The notes below the pieces were generated by a model. That model did not search any database. It was given only the letters and a program-made list of their open reading frames with translations, and was not told the origin of the DNA. Below, in pieces: positions 1 to 8,454 of a stretch of DNA of 64,000 bases (positions within the stretch are counted from its first letter, which is position 1; the number at the start of each line of letters is the position of its first letter). The position numbers and the translations under genes are program-made. Source of the DNA: Deltaproteobacteria bacterium (GTDB taxonomy: Bacteria > Desulfobacterota > DSM-4660 > Desulfatiglandales > HGW-15); contig JAGVAP010000014.1 of the NCBI GenBank assembly GCA_020060215.1, forward strand, positions 43,347 through 107,346, given 5' to 3'.

Positions 1-627
1 ACACTGCCCGCAGGCCTTCCCGTCGGGAGCTGGGTCATAGCAGCTGTGAGTCATGCCGTAGTCGACACCCAGCTCTATGCCCTTTTGGATGATCTCTGCC
101 TTGGTCATTTGGATGAGGGGGGTCCGGATCTTCAGGACGGTCTTCCCCTCGACCCCTGCCTTGGTCGCGAGGTTGGCCATCCTCTCGAATGCTTCGATGT
201 ACTCGGGGCGGCAGTCCGGATAGCCGCTGTAGTCGATCGCATTCACCCCGATGAAGATGTCGGAGGCGCCGAGCACCTCGGCCCAAGCCAGGGCGTAAGA
301 TAGGAAGATGGTGTTTCGGGCGGGGACATAGGTGACGGGAATCTCCTTCAGCATCTCGCCTTCATCACGGTTCTTGGGCACGTCGATGTCTGCAGTGAGA
401 GCCGATCCGCCGATTTTCTTGAGATCGATGTCTATCACCAGGTGCTCGCTGGCCCCAAGGGCTGCGGCGACTTTGTCCGCGGCCTTGAGCTCAAAGACGT
501 GGCGCTGCCCGTAGCGAAAGCTCAGGCTGTAGATCTCGTATCCTTCGGCCCGGGCAATCGCCATGGCGGTCGTCGAATCGATCCCGCCGCTCGAGAGGAC
601 AACGGACTTCTTCTTGCCTCCTGCCAT
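1..627 (-). CDS. queC: 7-cyano-7-deazaguanine (preQ0) synthase QueC, 3' end outside window
   Basis: QueC converts 7-carboxy-7-deazaguanine to preQ0 using ATP and ammonia in the cytoplasm. The translation starts [19 protein letters not shown], and the SGGIDST P-loop (residues about 13-19) is the PP-loop ATP pyrophosphatase signature. The last visible residues contain THSCYDP and ACGQC, the start of the C-terminal zinc-binding cysteine cluster, so only about 15-25 residues are missing beyond base 1. The start is ATG at 627 with GGGGAG upstream. It follows the queE stop by 3 nt and is the third gene of the queD-queE-queC operon. The reading frame is not among the long automatic ORFs because it is open at the edge; I translated it directly. 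Confidence 0.95.
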   Translation of the reverse strand, partial: MAGGKKKSVVLSSGGIDSTTAMAIARAEGYEIYSLSFRYGQRHVFELKAADKVAAALGASEHLVIDIDLKKIGGSALTADIDVPKNRDEGEMLKEIPVTYVPARNTIFLSYALAWAEVLGASDIFIGVNAIDYSGYPDCRPEYIEAFERMANLATKAGVEGKTVLKIRTPLIQMTKAEIIQKGIELGVDYGMTHSCYDPAPDGKACGQC

Positions 628-630
628 GGG

Positions 631-1278
631 CTATACTCCCCTTCGGTCCGGTGACCAGACGACTTTGTGCAGCTGAACCTGGAGCCTCACCTCGAGCCGA
701 TCCTCCAGGATCCACCTGGCGAGTTCCTCCACCCCGATCTTTCCGAAGGCGGGTGAAAAGTGGACCTGCCTCCTCGCGTCTGCAGGTTTCGGGATGAGAG
801 GGAGTTTCTCTTTGGCAAACTCGTAGTCTCCTCGGTCCCCGATGACGAACTTGACCTCATCGTGTTCAGTGAGTCTCTTGAGATTGTCGAGATCGTTCTT
901 CTCTGCCTGGCCGCTGGAAGGGCATTTGATGTCCACGATTCTCACACACCGGGGATCCACCCTGCTGATATCGAGGCTCCCGTTGGTCTCGAGCAGAACC
1001 CTGTAGCCATTCTGGAGCAGTTCGGTGATGAGCGCAGGCGTCTCCTCCTGGATCAGGGGCTCTCCTCCAGTGACTTCCACCAGAGGGCAGCTGTATGAAG
1101 AAACCTTTCGAACGATCTCGTCGATCGAGAAATCTGTTCCTTCCGCATAGGCGTAAGTCGTGTCACAGTAGGAGCACCTGAGGTTGCACCCTGTGAGGCG
1201 AACGAACGCACAGGGCCAGCCGGCATAGGAGGACTCTCCCTGGATGCTGTAGAAGATTTCGTTGATCTTGAGGGACAA
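631..1278 (-). CDS. queE: 7-carboxy-7-deazaguanine synthase QueE (radical SAM)
   Basis: QueE is the radical SAM enzyme that contracts 6-carboxytetrahydropterin to 7-carboxy-7-deazaguanine. The Cx3CxxC cluster motif is visible as CNLRCSYC about 32 residues from the start, preceded by FYSIQGES, which is typical of QueE. The TGGEPL motif follows at mid-protein. I chose the TTG at 1278 (giving MSLKINEIF) because GGAGG lies about 6 nt upstream. The longer reading frame to 1350 would add 24 residues overlapping queD with no similarity to QueE. About 215 aa, a normal length. The queD stop ends at 1280, so the two genes are essentially abutting and probably translationally coupled. Confidence 0.94.
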   Translation of the reverse strand: MSLKINEIFYSIQGESSYAGWPCAFVRLTGCNLRCSYCDTTYAYAEGTDFSIDEIVRKVSSYSCPLVEVTGGEPLIQEETPALITELLQNGYRVLLETNGSLDISRVDPRCVRIVDIKCPSSGQAEKNDLDNLKRLTEHDEVKFVIGDRGDYEFAKEKLPLIPKPADARRQVHFSPAFGKIGVEELARWILEDRLEVRLQVQLHKVVWSPDRRGV

Positions 1279-1279
1279 C

Positions 1280-1660
1280 TCACTCCTCCCAGTAGAATGC
1301 GCCGGCGCCGGGGGTCTCCGACACCTTGACCCTGGAAATCCTGACGACATCTGAGTTGAGCACCTTCCCCAACTCGTGGTAGAGGAACTTAGCGATGTTC
1401 TCGGAGGTAGGATTGACCGCAGTGAATGCCGGAAGCTCGTTCAGGTTGAAGTGGTCGAGCCCCTCGAGGACCTTCTTCACCGCCTGCTTGATGTCCCGGA
1501 AGTCGACACCAATGCCGATCTGGTCAAGCTCCTTGCACTTCACGTAGGCCTCGATGATCCAGTTGTGCCCGTGGGTGCGGGCGCAATCTCCCTGGTACCC
1601 CCGGAGGGAGTGGGCCGCCGAGAAGTGGGTCTTCACATAAACCTCGTAAACTCCAGCCAT
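1280..1660 (-). CDS. queD: 6-carboxy-5,6,7,8-tetrahydropterin synthase QueD
   Basis: QueD converts 7,8-dihydroneopterin triphosphate to 6-carboxytetrahydropterin, the first committed step of queuosine/preQ0 synthesis. Zinc-ligand histidines are visible in HFSAAH and in THGHNW, and the catalytic Cys lies in GDCARTHGH. SETPGAGAFYWEE at the C-terminus is typical of the family. Two in-frame ATGs exist, at 1666 and 1660. GAGG is about 7 nt from the second and only 1 nt from the first, so 1660 is preferred (126 aa). It is the first gene of the que operon; the 280-nt leader upstream holds a hairpin with a T-run. Confidence 0.94.
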   Translation of the reverse strand: MAGVYEVYVKTHFSAAHSLRGYQGDCARTHGHNWIIEAYVKCKELDQIGIGVDFRDIKQAVKKVLEGLDHFNLNELPAFTAVNPTSENIAKFLYHELGKVLNSDVVRISRVKVSETPGAGAFYWEE

Positions 1661-1743
1661 ATTCATTCCTCAGCGGTGAGAAGGGTTTGCGATAGGGATC
1701 AATATCGGAGAGAAGTGAGGCTTGGGTTTGACCAAGAGCACAA

Positions 1744-1777
1744 AACCCCATTCCCTGTTCTTTTGAGGAATGGGGTT
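1744..1777 (-). terminator. Hairpin with T-run in the queD leader (possible attenuator or terminator)
   Basis: A perfect 11-bp inverted repeat AACCCCATTCC / GGAATGGGGTT with a 12-nt loop. Read on the minus strand it is followed by TTTTGTG, as in an intrinsic terminator, and it sits about 80 nt before the queD start. Preceding minus-strand genes are more than 160 nt away, so it may regulate the que operon or end transcription from upstream. I could not fit the preQ1-I riboswitch consensus to the flanking bases. Confidence 0.5.
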
Positions 1778-1942
1778 CGCTTCCATTTTCCAAGCATATT
1801 GAGGTGGTTCTTCTTCATTCCTCCCCTAAACCTCTCTGGCCGGTTGTAAAACGGGCACAATCTACATCTAAGATGCTCAAAGATCAACAACATTTGGGTG
1901 CTTAGGAGGTTCAAAGTTCAAGGTTCAACGTCAAGGAGACCA

Positions 1943-2164
1943 TCAGGTCTCTTGAACGTGATCAACATACTTCGGCTTTCTCCCACGCACGATCCTGAAA
2001 GTCTTTTCGCAACCGGGACAAGGTTCGATCCTGTATAGAGCTTCGTGTGGACCTAGGAGGATTTGCTTGCACTTGCATTTCCAAGCAGCGTTGTTGCCGA
2101 CACCTCTCCCTTGAGTTACCGATCCATCCTTCCAATGAACAGGAACATCGTAGAATTTTGCCAT
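1943..2164 (-). CDS. Small zinc-ribbon protein of unknown function
   Basis: A 73-residue protein starting MAKFYDVPVHWKDGS. It contains KCKC and, about 18 residues later, CPGC, which together form a likely zinc ribbon (CxC...CxxC). The basic C-terminus (RGRKPKYVDH) could contact nucleic acid. AGGAG lies about 6 nt before ATG 2164, so the start is well supported. It lies between the yhaN-like gene and the que operon on the same strand. I do not recognise a named family. The cysteine pattern and ribosome binding site argue that it is a real gene. Confidence 0.75.
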   Translation of the reverse strand: MAKFYDVPVHWKDGSVTQGRGVGNNAAWKCKCKQILLGPHEALYRIEPCPGCEKTFRIVRGRKPKYVDHVQET

Positions 2165-2231
2165 TTGTCACTCCTACTTCGAAAAAGAAAGAACAAAACG
2201 TGATAACTCAATGGCCTCCGACCTCAACCTT

Positions 2232-5200
2232 TCACAGTTCATGCACGAAGACGGGCTGACCCTCCTTCAATTTCTGAGCCATATCAAAGATCCGCCTGTG
2301 GTGGGTGAATAGGATGACCTGGTTCTTCTGACCCAACTCGCCCAGTACCTTCAGCGTGGCCAGGGACCGGTCGTCATCGAAGTTGATGAGGACGTCGTCG
2401 ATTACGAACGGCATGGGCCTGCCAGAGCTCAGTCGTGACTGCAGGGTGGCGACCCGCAGGGCCAGGTACAGCTGGTCCCGGGTACCGGAGCTCATCCCAT
2501 CCACCGTCACCCAATTCCCTCCCGGCCGCACTCCCACGACGATGGGCTGCCCCTGGTCGTCGGTGTCGGTGCGAAGACCTGAGAAGGAGCCCAGGGTCAG
2601 TTCCGCAAAATAGCGGGATGCGAGTCTGAGGACCGGGTCCTGGTGCTCCGCCCGGTAGCGCTCGATCACGTCACGGAGGATCCTGGAGGCGAGTTTCACC
2701 CGGATGTACCGCTCCGTCATTCGCCGGATCCCGGCAAGTTGCTGTTGCAGGTCCTCCGCGATCTGGGCCGAACGGCTGTTCCCGTCCATGCGGGCCATCT
2801 CGTTCTTTTCCCTGCCGATGGTCTCCGAAAGCCGGCGGATCTCAGGATCGAGGTTTGTCTCGATCTCTCGCCTGAGCTCTTCGATCCGGCCGGGCAGGGT
2901 GTCCGGGTCCACACGGCCCGCCTGATCGATCAGTTCCGGGAGGGGAATCCCCTCGGCGATCTCCACCAGGGTCGCTTCCACTTCTTCCTCGGCACGCTTG
3001 AGATCCCGGTACTCTTTCGAGCGCCGTTCGGCCTCGTCCAGATCCCCCTCCTCTCTGCACCCGGATGCTTTCAGCAGATCGACCATCCGTAGGCCGCAGG
3101 CGGCGATGACCTCTTCGACCTGGCGGATCTCCTGCCTGTGTGACTCGATCGCCTCTTCGTGACTCTCGATGAGCGCCCGGGTCTTCTGCGCCGTCACCAA
3201 CCGTTCCTGCAGGGTCGTCACGGCCTGTGCGAGGTAAGCCCCCTGGAGATCGGGTGCCACCTCCAGGACCAGTTTCTCCAGTTCGGCCCTGTAGCTCTCC
3301 GCGTCCCGGTCAATCCCCTGTATGCGCGCCTCTAGTGTGTCCACCTCTTTCAGGGCTGCGAAACAGGCCTGGAGGCTCTCTATGAAATCCGATGCCTCGA
3401 TCGTACTCCCGGAGGGGTCCAGCCCGAGAGGGGCGACCGCTGCCGTCCACTCTTTCCGCCATTCCTCAAGCCTCACTCGAGCGGTGCTGTGCCTCTCACG
3501 TGAACCGTTCAAGTCGGCCTCGATCTCCCGGATCTTCTCCTCCATCTTCTCGCGCCTGGAATGCTCTTTGCGGCCTGATTCGAGGAGATCCTCCGCTAAG
3601 CTCAAGACAGGCCCCAGTTCCTCGCCGAGGAATTCCCGGCACCGCCCCGCCCTGGTCATTGCGCCGATCAGGCTCTCCCGAACTTCCCACCGGCGCTTCT
3701 CCAGGGCAGCGATCTCGGCGGAAATGGCTTCGGCTTCCCCGAGCTGATCTCGCAACTTTTCAAACCCCGTCAGCCAGACCCTCATCTCCCGCGGTGTCAG
3801 GGGCGTGATCCCGCAAGCGGCCCAGAGCTCGCGCCAGCTGTGCTCGGCATCGGAGAGGGCGGTTTCTAGGCTCGACGCTTCCCCCTTGATGGAAGACTCA
3901 CGCTCCCCGAGCGATTCCATCCGCGCATTCAGAGAAGCGTACTTTTGAATGCGGTCCGCCTCCCGGCGCAAACGGTCGGCCGTCTGATCGGAGCGCTTCA
4001 CCAGCCCTTCATAAACCTCGGGCAGTGGGGATCCGGAGGTGAAGACCGTAGCCTCCGCCTCCACATCCTCACCATCCAGCCACTTGCGCCGGATCAGCCA
4101 CCAGCCCTGGTCCCGTTTCTCCCGGTCGGTGGTAAGATCCGCTTCGGTCGGTACCTGGCCTGAATGCTCGATTGCACGCACCTCTTCTGCCAGGCGGGAG
4201 AGCTCCTCCTGGAGCTTCAAGCGGTCCGATTGGAGCTCCTGTCTTTTCTGGTGGAGTACTTGAAACTCCCCCTCGAACCGGTCGACTGTTTCCGCCATGG
4301 GCACAGAAACCTTCGTTGCATCCTCCAGGGGGCCGTTCCAGAGCCCAAGCCGATCGAGGGTGGACTGGCACTGCTTCAGCGACCGGTTGCGGGCATGAAT
4401 CTTCTCCCGGATCTCCTTGTCCAGGTCGCCCGCCTTTCGGGCCGGCTGTATGGCCTGAAGCAGGTCACCGCTCTCGTATGCTGCCGGGAGGAGCGAGAGC
4501 TCTCGGCGGAGCCTCTCCAGTCCCTTTTCCTGTTTTTGCGCCTCCTCCCCTATCTGTTCGATCTGCTGCAGCAGGGCCTCGTAGCGGCTCGAGAGGGTCT
4601 GGATCGTCCTCTTCTTCGCAAGCCCGGGGCGAAGGGTCTCGATCTGTTCGAGCGGTAGGTCCGGCCGGATCTGCCTGAGCAGGTCGGCGGCGCTTTTTTT
4701 GTGACTGATCCGCATACCATCGAGCCTCGGCCGATCCGCCAAGGCTTTCCGGTGCACTCCCAGCCTCTGGTGCATCTCGCCGATTCGGTCGGCATTACTG
4801 AGGATGCCGAGGTCAAGGGAGAGGCCCGCCCTCTTCCTCTCGAGCTCGGAGAGTCTCTCTGCCGCCTTCTCCAGACGGATCTGGGCCTCCCGCCTCTCCT
4901 CCTCAACCTTCCTGCGGTTTTTCCCGAAGTCGTCCGGGAGGACCTTGACCGGCCCCATGAGCGCGCGCCTTCCAAGGATGTCCGCGCGTTTCCCGAGTTG
5001 AGGGAGAGCCCTCCGGATCCGCTCGAGCCGCCGTCTCTCCCGATCCTTTTCCGCCAGGAGACCGCTCGTCTCCTGGAGCGCCTTTTCCGCTTGCTCGAGC
5101 GCACTCCTGTGCTCCTGCCACTCCCTGCTCGTGAGGGAGCTCTGCCTGAGCTGCGTCTGAAGCGAATGATAGCGGGACAATGCCTCGTTGACGGCCTTGG

Positions 5201-5735
5201 TCGATGCCTTTGGCCTGAACAGATCGTCAGCTTCCTCTTCAAGCGCGTCGAGGAGGGACCTAAGGGATGTGACCCCGGCCCCGGCCGCAAAAAGGGCCTG
5301 CCCCACGTCGCCCCGCTGGTTCAGGATCTCCTGCCCGCCACGAACGAGCGTCTCGTGGTCGATCCCATACACGGTCTCGAAGAGCCCCTGCTCCACCCCC
5401 TGGAGAAACGACCCGAGAAGGGCCGGGTCCAGGGGGTTGTCTTTCTCGTCGAAAAGGTCGCCCTTTCTCCGCTTGCGGCGGAAGAAGGGGAGAACCTTCC
5501 CGTCCTCTTCCCGCAGACACCCGCCGAGGAGGAGCTGATCGTAGCGGTGGAGAAAACAATCCTCCGTACGTTCCGGGACCCCGAAGAGGAGCGCCTTCAG
5601 CCCGCGGAGGGCGCTGCTCTTCCCTGCCTCGTTGGGGCCGTAGACCACGTGGAGCCCCGGGTGAGCGGAGGCAAAGTCCAGGACCCGTCCGGTGAAGGGG
5701 CCGTATGCCCGAAGGTCCAGCCGGTCAATCTTCAT
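2232..5735 (-). CDS. yhaN: YhaN/SbcC-like AAA ATPase with long coiled coils
   Basis: A 1167-residue SMC/Rad50-like ATPase. Walker A is GPNEAGKS (residues 33-40). A long central region rich in E, R, L and Q forms coiled coils (about 190-500 and 560-1000). The C-terminal ATPase half has a GMSSGTRDQLYLAL signature and the Walker B segment MPFVIDDVLINFDDDR. FVIDDVLINFDD and the SGTRDQLYLALR block are characteristic of the bacterial YhaN family. Such proteins partner with an SbcD-like nuclease, and that gene (5725-6987) directly precedes it with an 11-nt overlap. Likely role is DNA end processing or repair. The gene symbol is by family resemblance; sbcC-like is the alternative label. Confidence 0.88.
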   Translation of the reverse strand: MKIDRLDLRAYGPFTGRVLDFASAHPGLHVVYGPNEAGKSSALRGLKALLFGVPERTEDCFLHRYDQLLLGGCLREEDGKVLPFFRRKRRKGDLFDEKDNPLDPALLGSFLQGVEQGLFETVYGIDHETLVRGGQEILNQRGDVGQALFAAGAGVTSLRSLLDALEEEADDLFRPKASTKAVNEALSRYHSLQTQLRQSSLTSREWQEHRSALEQAEKALQETSGLLAEKDRERRRLERIRRALPQLGKRADILGRRALMGPVKVLPDDFGKNRRKVEEERREAQIRLEKAAERLSELERKRAGLSLDLGILSNADRIGEMHQRLGVHRKALADRPRLDGMRISHKKSAADLLRQIRPDLPLEQIETLRPGLAKKRTIQTLSSRYEALLQQIEQIGEEAQKQEKGLERLRRELSLLPAAYESGDLLQAIQPARKAGDLDKEIREKIHARNRSLKQCQSTLDRLGLWNGPLEDATKVSVPMAETVDRFEGEFQVLHQKRQELQSDRLKLQEELSRLAEEVRAIEHSGQVPTEADLTTDREKRDQGWWLIRRKWLDGEDVEAEATVFTSGSPLPEVYEGLVKRSDQTADRLRREADRIQKYASLNARMESLGERESSIKGEASSLETALSDAEHSWRELWAACGITPLTPREMRVWLTGFEKLRDQLGEAEAISAEIAALEKRRWEVRESLIGAMTRAGRCREFLGEELGPVLSLAEDLLESGRKEHSRREKMEEKIREIEADLNGSRERHSTARVRLEEWRKEWTAAVAPLGLDPSGSTIEASDFIESLQACFAALKEVDTLEARIQGIDRDAESYRAELEKLVLEVAPDLQGAYLAQAVTTLQERLVTAQKTRALIESHEEAIESHRQEIRQVEEVIAACGLRMVDLLKASGCREEGDLDEAERRSKEYRDLKRAEEEVEATLVEIAEGIPLPELIDQAGRVDPDTLPGRIEELRREIETNLDPEIRRLSETIGREKNEMARMDGNSRSAQIAEDLQQQLAGIRRMTERYIRVKLASRILRDVIERYRAEHQDPVLRLASRYFAELTLGSFSGLRTDTDDQGQPIVVGVRPGGNWVTVDGMSSGTRDQLYLALRVATLQSRLSSGRPMPFVIDDVLINFDDDRSLATLKVLGELGQKNQVILFTHHRRIFDMAQKLKEGQPVFVHEL

Positions 5736-6987
5736 GTCTCCCTCCCTGCCTCAGCATCCTTCCGACAAGAAACTCCTTCACGTCTTCACACAGGGACCCC
5801 AGACCGTCCGGACCCGAAGGAAACAGCTCGGGATCCTCTGAAAGCTCGGGCGGCAGCTTGTTTCGAAGCTGTCCCAATTCCGGGATGAGCGCGAGGAGAT
5901 CGGAACCCCTCCCCTGCAGATCGCAGACCTCGTTCTCCACCACGGAAAGGGGGGTGTCGTCAGGGAACCACTCCCGGGGTCCATCAGGCTTGCGGGTGTT
6001 GATGACCACCTTCTCCAGCCAGAGGTCCCCAAGGCCTGCTGCGAGCTCCCTGTACCGCTCGGTCAGAGAGTGGGACCTTTCGTGGAGCGCACCGTGAACC
6101 GGGGTGCAGCCTTCCAGGACCAGCCGCAGCACAAGGGGGCGGTCCCCGGAATCCCCAAGGGCGGTCTCCATCTCCTCACGGATGATCTCCGTGACGGCAT
6201 CTGTGGAGCAGCAGTCGCCCAGCTCCGCCTTCAGGACCTGCCACCGGAGGACGTCGAGGTCGTGGTGCTCGATCCCCAGGATGTGCCCCTCGTCCACGGT
6301 CACGAGCGTGCACCCTTTCGGTCCGGTCTCGCGGACATGCCTACTCTGGATGTTCCCGGGAAAGACGATCCAGGGGTCCCGGGAGAGCTCTTCTCGCTGG
6401 TGGACGTGGCCAAGGGCCCAGTAATCGTACCCTTTGGCGCAGAGCCCCTCGACCGTGCACGGCGCATAGGGCTCGTGCCCGGGGCGTCCGGTCACAGAGG
6501 TGTGCAGGAGTCCGATGTTCAGGAGCCCCTTCACCGCGGACGGGTATGAGCGGGAAAGGTCCTCTGTGACCGCCCGAGACGAAAAGCTCTGGCCGTGGAT
6601 GGCGACCCCGATCTCCTCGAGGACGCGGGTCTCGGCCTTCCGGTGAGGGAAAAGGGTGACGTTTTCGGGGAGGACAAGTGCGCGGCTTATGTGACTTGCG
6701 GCATCGTGGTTTCCGGAGATCATGAACACCCTGATGCCGGCCCCCTTGAGCTGTCCAAGCCGGTTCATGAGGTAGATGCCGGTGTTCTGGTCCTTCCAAT
6801 CCCCGTCGAAGAGGTCGCCTGCCAAAAGGACAAATGAGACCTCTCTGGAGGTGGCAAGCTCGATGAGGTTGTCGAAGGCGCGCCTCGCCGCACCGCGGAT
6901 CTGCTCCACCGGGGCGTCCTGGTAGCTCTCCAACCCCACCAGGGGGCTGTCCAGATGAAGGTCAGCTGCATGGATGAAACAAAACAT
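5725..6987 (-). CDS. yhaO: YhaO/SbcD-like metallophosphoesterase (DNA exonuclease subunit)
   Basis: A 420-residue calcineurin-like phosphoesterase. The nuclease metal-site motifs appear in order: HAADLHLDSP (residues 6-15), LAGDLFDG, SGNHDAASH, LLHTSVTG and LGHVHQ. The C-terminal 130 residues fit the capping region of SbcD/YhaO proteins. GGAGG precedes ATG 6987. The 11-nt overlap with the yhaN-like ATPase indicates a co-translated pair forming an Mre11-Rad50-type complex. Expected activity is Mn2+-dependent nuclease on DNA ends; this is known for the SbcD family and inferred here. Confidence 0.9.
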   Translation of the reverse strand: MFCFIHAADLHLDSPLVGLESYQDAPVEQIRGAARRAFDNLIELATSREVSFVLLAGDLFDGDWKDQNTGIYLMNRLGQLKGAGIRVFMISGNHDAASHISRALVLPENVTLFPHRKAETRVLEEIGVAIHGQSFSSRAVTEDLSRSYPSAVKGLLNIGLLHTSVTGRPGHEPYAPCTVEGLCAKGYDYWALGHVHQREELSRDPWIVFPGNIQSRHVRETGPKGCTLVTVDEGHILGIEHHDLDVLRWQVLKAELGDCCSTDAVTEIIREEMETALGDSGDRPLVLRLVLEGCTPVHGALHERSHSLTERYRELAAGLGDLWLEKVVINTRKPDGPREWFPDDTPLSVVENEVCDLQGRGSDLLALIPELGQLRNKLPPELSEDPELFPSGPDGLGSLCEDVKEFLVGRMLRQGGRHED

Positions 6988-7024
6988 CTTCTCCTCCCTC
7001 TCTTTGAGCAGATTTTGTCTCCCC

Positions 7025-7420
7025 TTAACGCGGGATTTTCATGAACCTTCTGAATCGCAAGGGGATAGAACTCTCCTTAACGTGGACCACGTCCTCATCC
7101 TTCTCATACCAAACGCCAGAGAAGTCCCGCCCCCGCCACTTGAACCGAAAGGTCATTCTCCTGTCACCCCTTGGGCCTTTAAACTCCTTAACATCATATA
7201 GCTTAGTCAGAAACTTCTTGGCCCAAGTGCCAACGAAGTCCCCATTCAGTTTTCTGTAGAGATAGAGAGTTCCGACCAAACCCTCATCTATGCCGGGGAC
7301 GAAGGGAACAAGGTACGCACCCTGACTGGAGAACGGGAGCCCGTTGATCTTGACGTAACAGTCTGTCTCGCTAAAAGCGCCAGGGTACTTCTTGCTCCAA
7401 TGCACCTTTGGTCCTTTCAT
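7025..7420 (-). CDS. Hypothetical protein, 131 aa
   Basis: Translation starts MKGPKVHWSKKYPG and is rich in aromatic and basic residues (KWRGRDFSGVWYEKD, RRFMKIPR), with no signal peptide or membrane segment. GAGG lies 5 nt before ATG 7420, a good ribosome binding site. The alternating Phe/Tyr/Trp pattern suggests a small beta-rich fold. I do not recognise a family. It ends 37 nt before the yhaO-like gene and follows the phosphatase on the same strand, so it marks the border of the accessory island. Confidence 0.6.
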   Translation of the reverse strand: MKGPKVHWSKKYPGAFSETDCYVKINGLPFSSQGAYLVPFVPGIDEGLVGTLYLYRKLNGDFVGTWAKKFLTKLYDVKEFKGPRGDRRMTFRFKWRGRDFSGVWYEKDEDVVHVKESSIPLRFRRFMKIPR

Positions 7421-7495
7421 AACAACCTCTTGTAGATCGCTGGGGGATAGATCAGGTTTTTCGGGCCTGAACTTCGAGCTCGAAACCCGCGCTAT

Positions 7496-8089
7496 TTATT
7501 CTCCTTCCGCCCATGAGAGGACCATTTCGAATTGGCGGCTGCTTTCAGGGGAGGGTTGGTCGTGGTCCTCTGTGTGTCTTCGGAGCTCATGGATCCTGTC
7601 CACGCCTTCGTGGGCCTGACATAGGCCGTGCCTCACGAGGTAACAGCCGACCACCGTGCCTGTTCTTCCTCTCCCTCCCCAGCAATGGATGTAGACAGCC
7701 CTCCCCTCTTTGATGTTGGCTTCGATGCTGTCCAAGATCAGGACCATGTCTTCGCGAGGGGACACTCCCCCGTCCCTGATGGGCCTCCTCTCGAACGTGA
7801 CATCCAGACCCATGGAATCGGCGATCGCTGCCATTTGACCCTCATAGGGCTTGAAGGGCTCCCGGTCCCAGTTGAACTCATCTGGTTCCATCAGATTGAT
7901 CACGTGGCGGATCCCGTGGTTGAGAAGACCCCGGAGCTTTCTTTCGGCTTCCTTCTTGTCCAGGGACCCCGGGTAGCAGCCAGCGAGGAATTGCCCGGGG
8001 ACGACCCAGTAGGAACGGGGGAAAGGGACATCTGAAGAAGAACCGGAGAAGCGGGGAATCGGAGAATCGGAGATTACTTGATCAGCCAT
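7496..8089 (-). CDS. Dual-specificity / tyrosine phosphatase-like protein
   Basis: A 197-residue cysteine-dependent phosphatase. The P-loop HCWGGRGRTG (Cys about 136, Arg about 142) matches HCxxGxxRT of the rhodanese-phosphatase superfamily, and RPIRDGG supplies the general-acid Asp (about 106). SYWVVPGQFLAGCYPG is the usual N-terminal part of this subfamily. The start ATG 8089 has GGCGG upstream and overlaps the preceding gene's stop by 16 nt. Codons about 6-16 (SDSPIPRFSGS) are encoded by a copy of dispersed repeat C, so the first 20 residues are probably not native. It sits in a minus-strand row with an ADP-ribosylglycohydrolase and an ARPP-1-like gene. Confidence 0.85.
   Translation of the reverse strand: MADQVISDSPIPRFSGSSSDVPFPRSYWVVPGQFLAGCYPGSLDKKEAERKLRGLLNHGIRHVINLMEPDEFNWDREPFKPYEGQMAAIADSMGLDVTFERRPIRDGGVSPREDMVLILDSIEANIKEGRAVYIHCWGGRGRTGTVVGCYLVRHGLCQAHEGVDRIHELRRHTEDHDQPSPESSRQFEMVLSWAEGE
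8043..8074. repeat. Dispersed repeat C, copy 1 (inside phosphatase 5' end)
   Basis: Shows the repeated unit GGGGAATCGGAGAATCGGAG, part of a low-complexity family of CGATTCTCCG / CGGAGAATCG units. It lies inside the first codons of the phosphatase gene. Confidence 0.75.
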
Positions 8090-8454
8090 TTGTCCGCCTC
8101 ATCGATCATCTTCACAAGTTGACCTAGAATTTGATCGTACTTGGCATCAAGTCGCGCGGCGGTTTCACTGGCAAGATAGCCGCAACGTCGTGCGAACTCA
8201 ATCCACACCTGGGTTTCGCTTCCTTCACCTTCAGAGTCGTTGAGCTTCGAGATGAATGCTGCTTTGTACCTCCGTTTCCTCCAAGCTTCCGCTGCGTTCG
8301 TACAAACGGATCGAGACGACCGCCGCACTTGATCGACCATGCTGTACTTCTCTTCAGGAGGAAAGCTCTTGGTCAGCTCAAATATCTCCATTGCGGCATC
8401 CATGGCGTTCTGATAAACCCGCAAGTCTTTATAGCTTGCTATCCTTTCAGCCAT
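8074..8454 (-). CDS. Four-helix bundle protein (23S rRNA intervening-sequence protein family)
   Basis: A 126-residue protein starting MAERIASYKDLRVYQ. The DLRVYQ..M start, RRSSRSVCTNAAEAW and a TQVWIEFARRCGYL segment are hallmarks of the S23/IVP four-helix-bundle family, found within 23S rRNA intervening sequences and free in many genomes; its role is unknown. The start at 8454 removes about 54 low-complexity codons encoded by repeat C that a longer frame would include. It overlaps the ADP-ribosylglycohydrolase end by 8 nt and the phosphatase start by 16 nt, so it sits tightly in the island gene row. Confidence 0.85.
   Translation of the reverse strand: MAERIASYKDLRVYQNAMDAAMEIFELTKSFPPEEKYSMVDQVRRSSRSVCTNAAEAWRKRRYKAAFISKLNDSEGEGSETQVWIEFARRCGYLASETAARLDAKYDQILGQLVKMIDEADKWLIK

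Noticed and set aside
1744..1860. preQ1-I riboswitch
   Set aside because: The hairpin and flanks do not show the CC-rich stem with A-rich tail in the required order. Kept only as a hairpin plus a finding.
1699..1914. Leader peptide in the queD upstream region
   Set aside because: A 71-codon frame exists, with GGAGG before an internal ATG, but there is no regulatory codon run or family support.
4701..5888. 395-codon plus-strand open frame within the yhaN-like gene
   Set aside because: Antisense shadow of a strongly supported ATPase; composition is low-complexity Leu/Glu/Pro with no motif.
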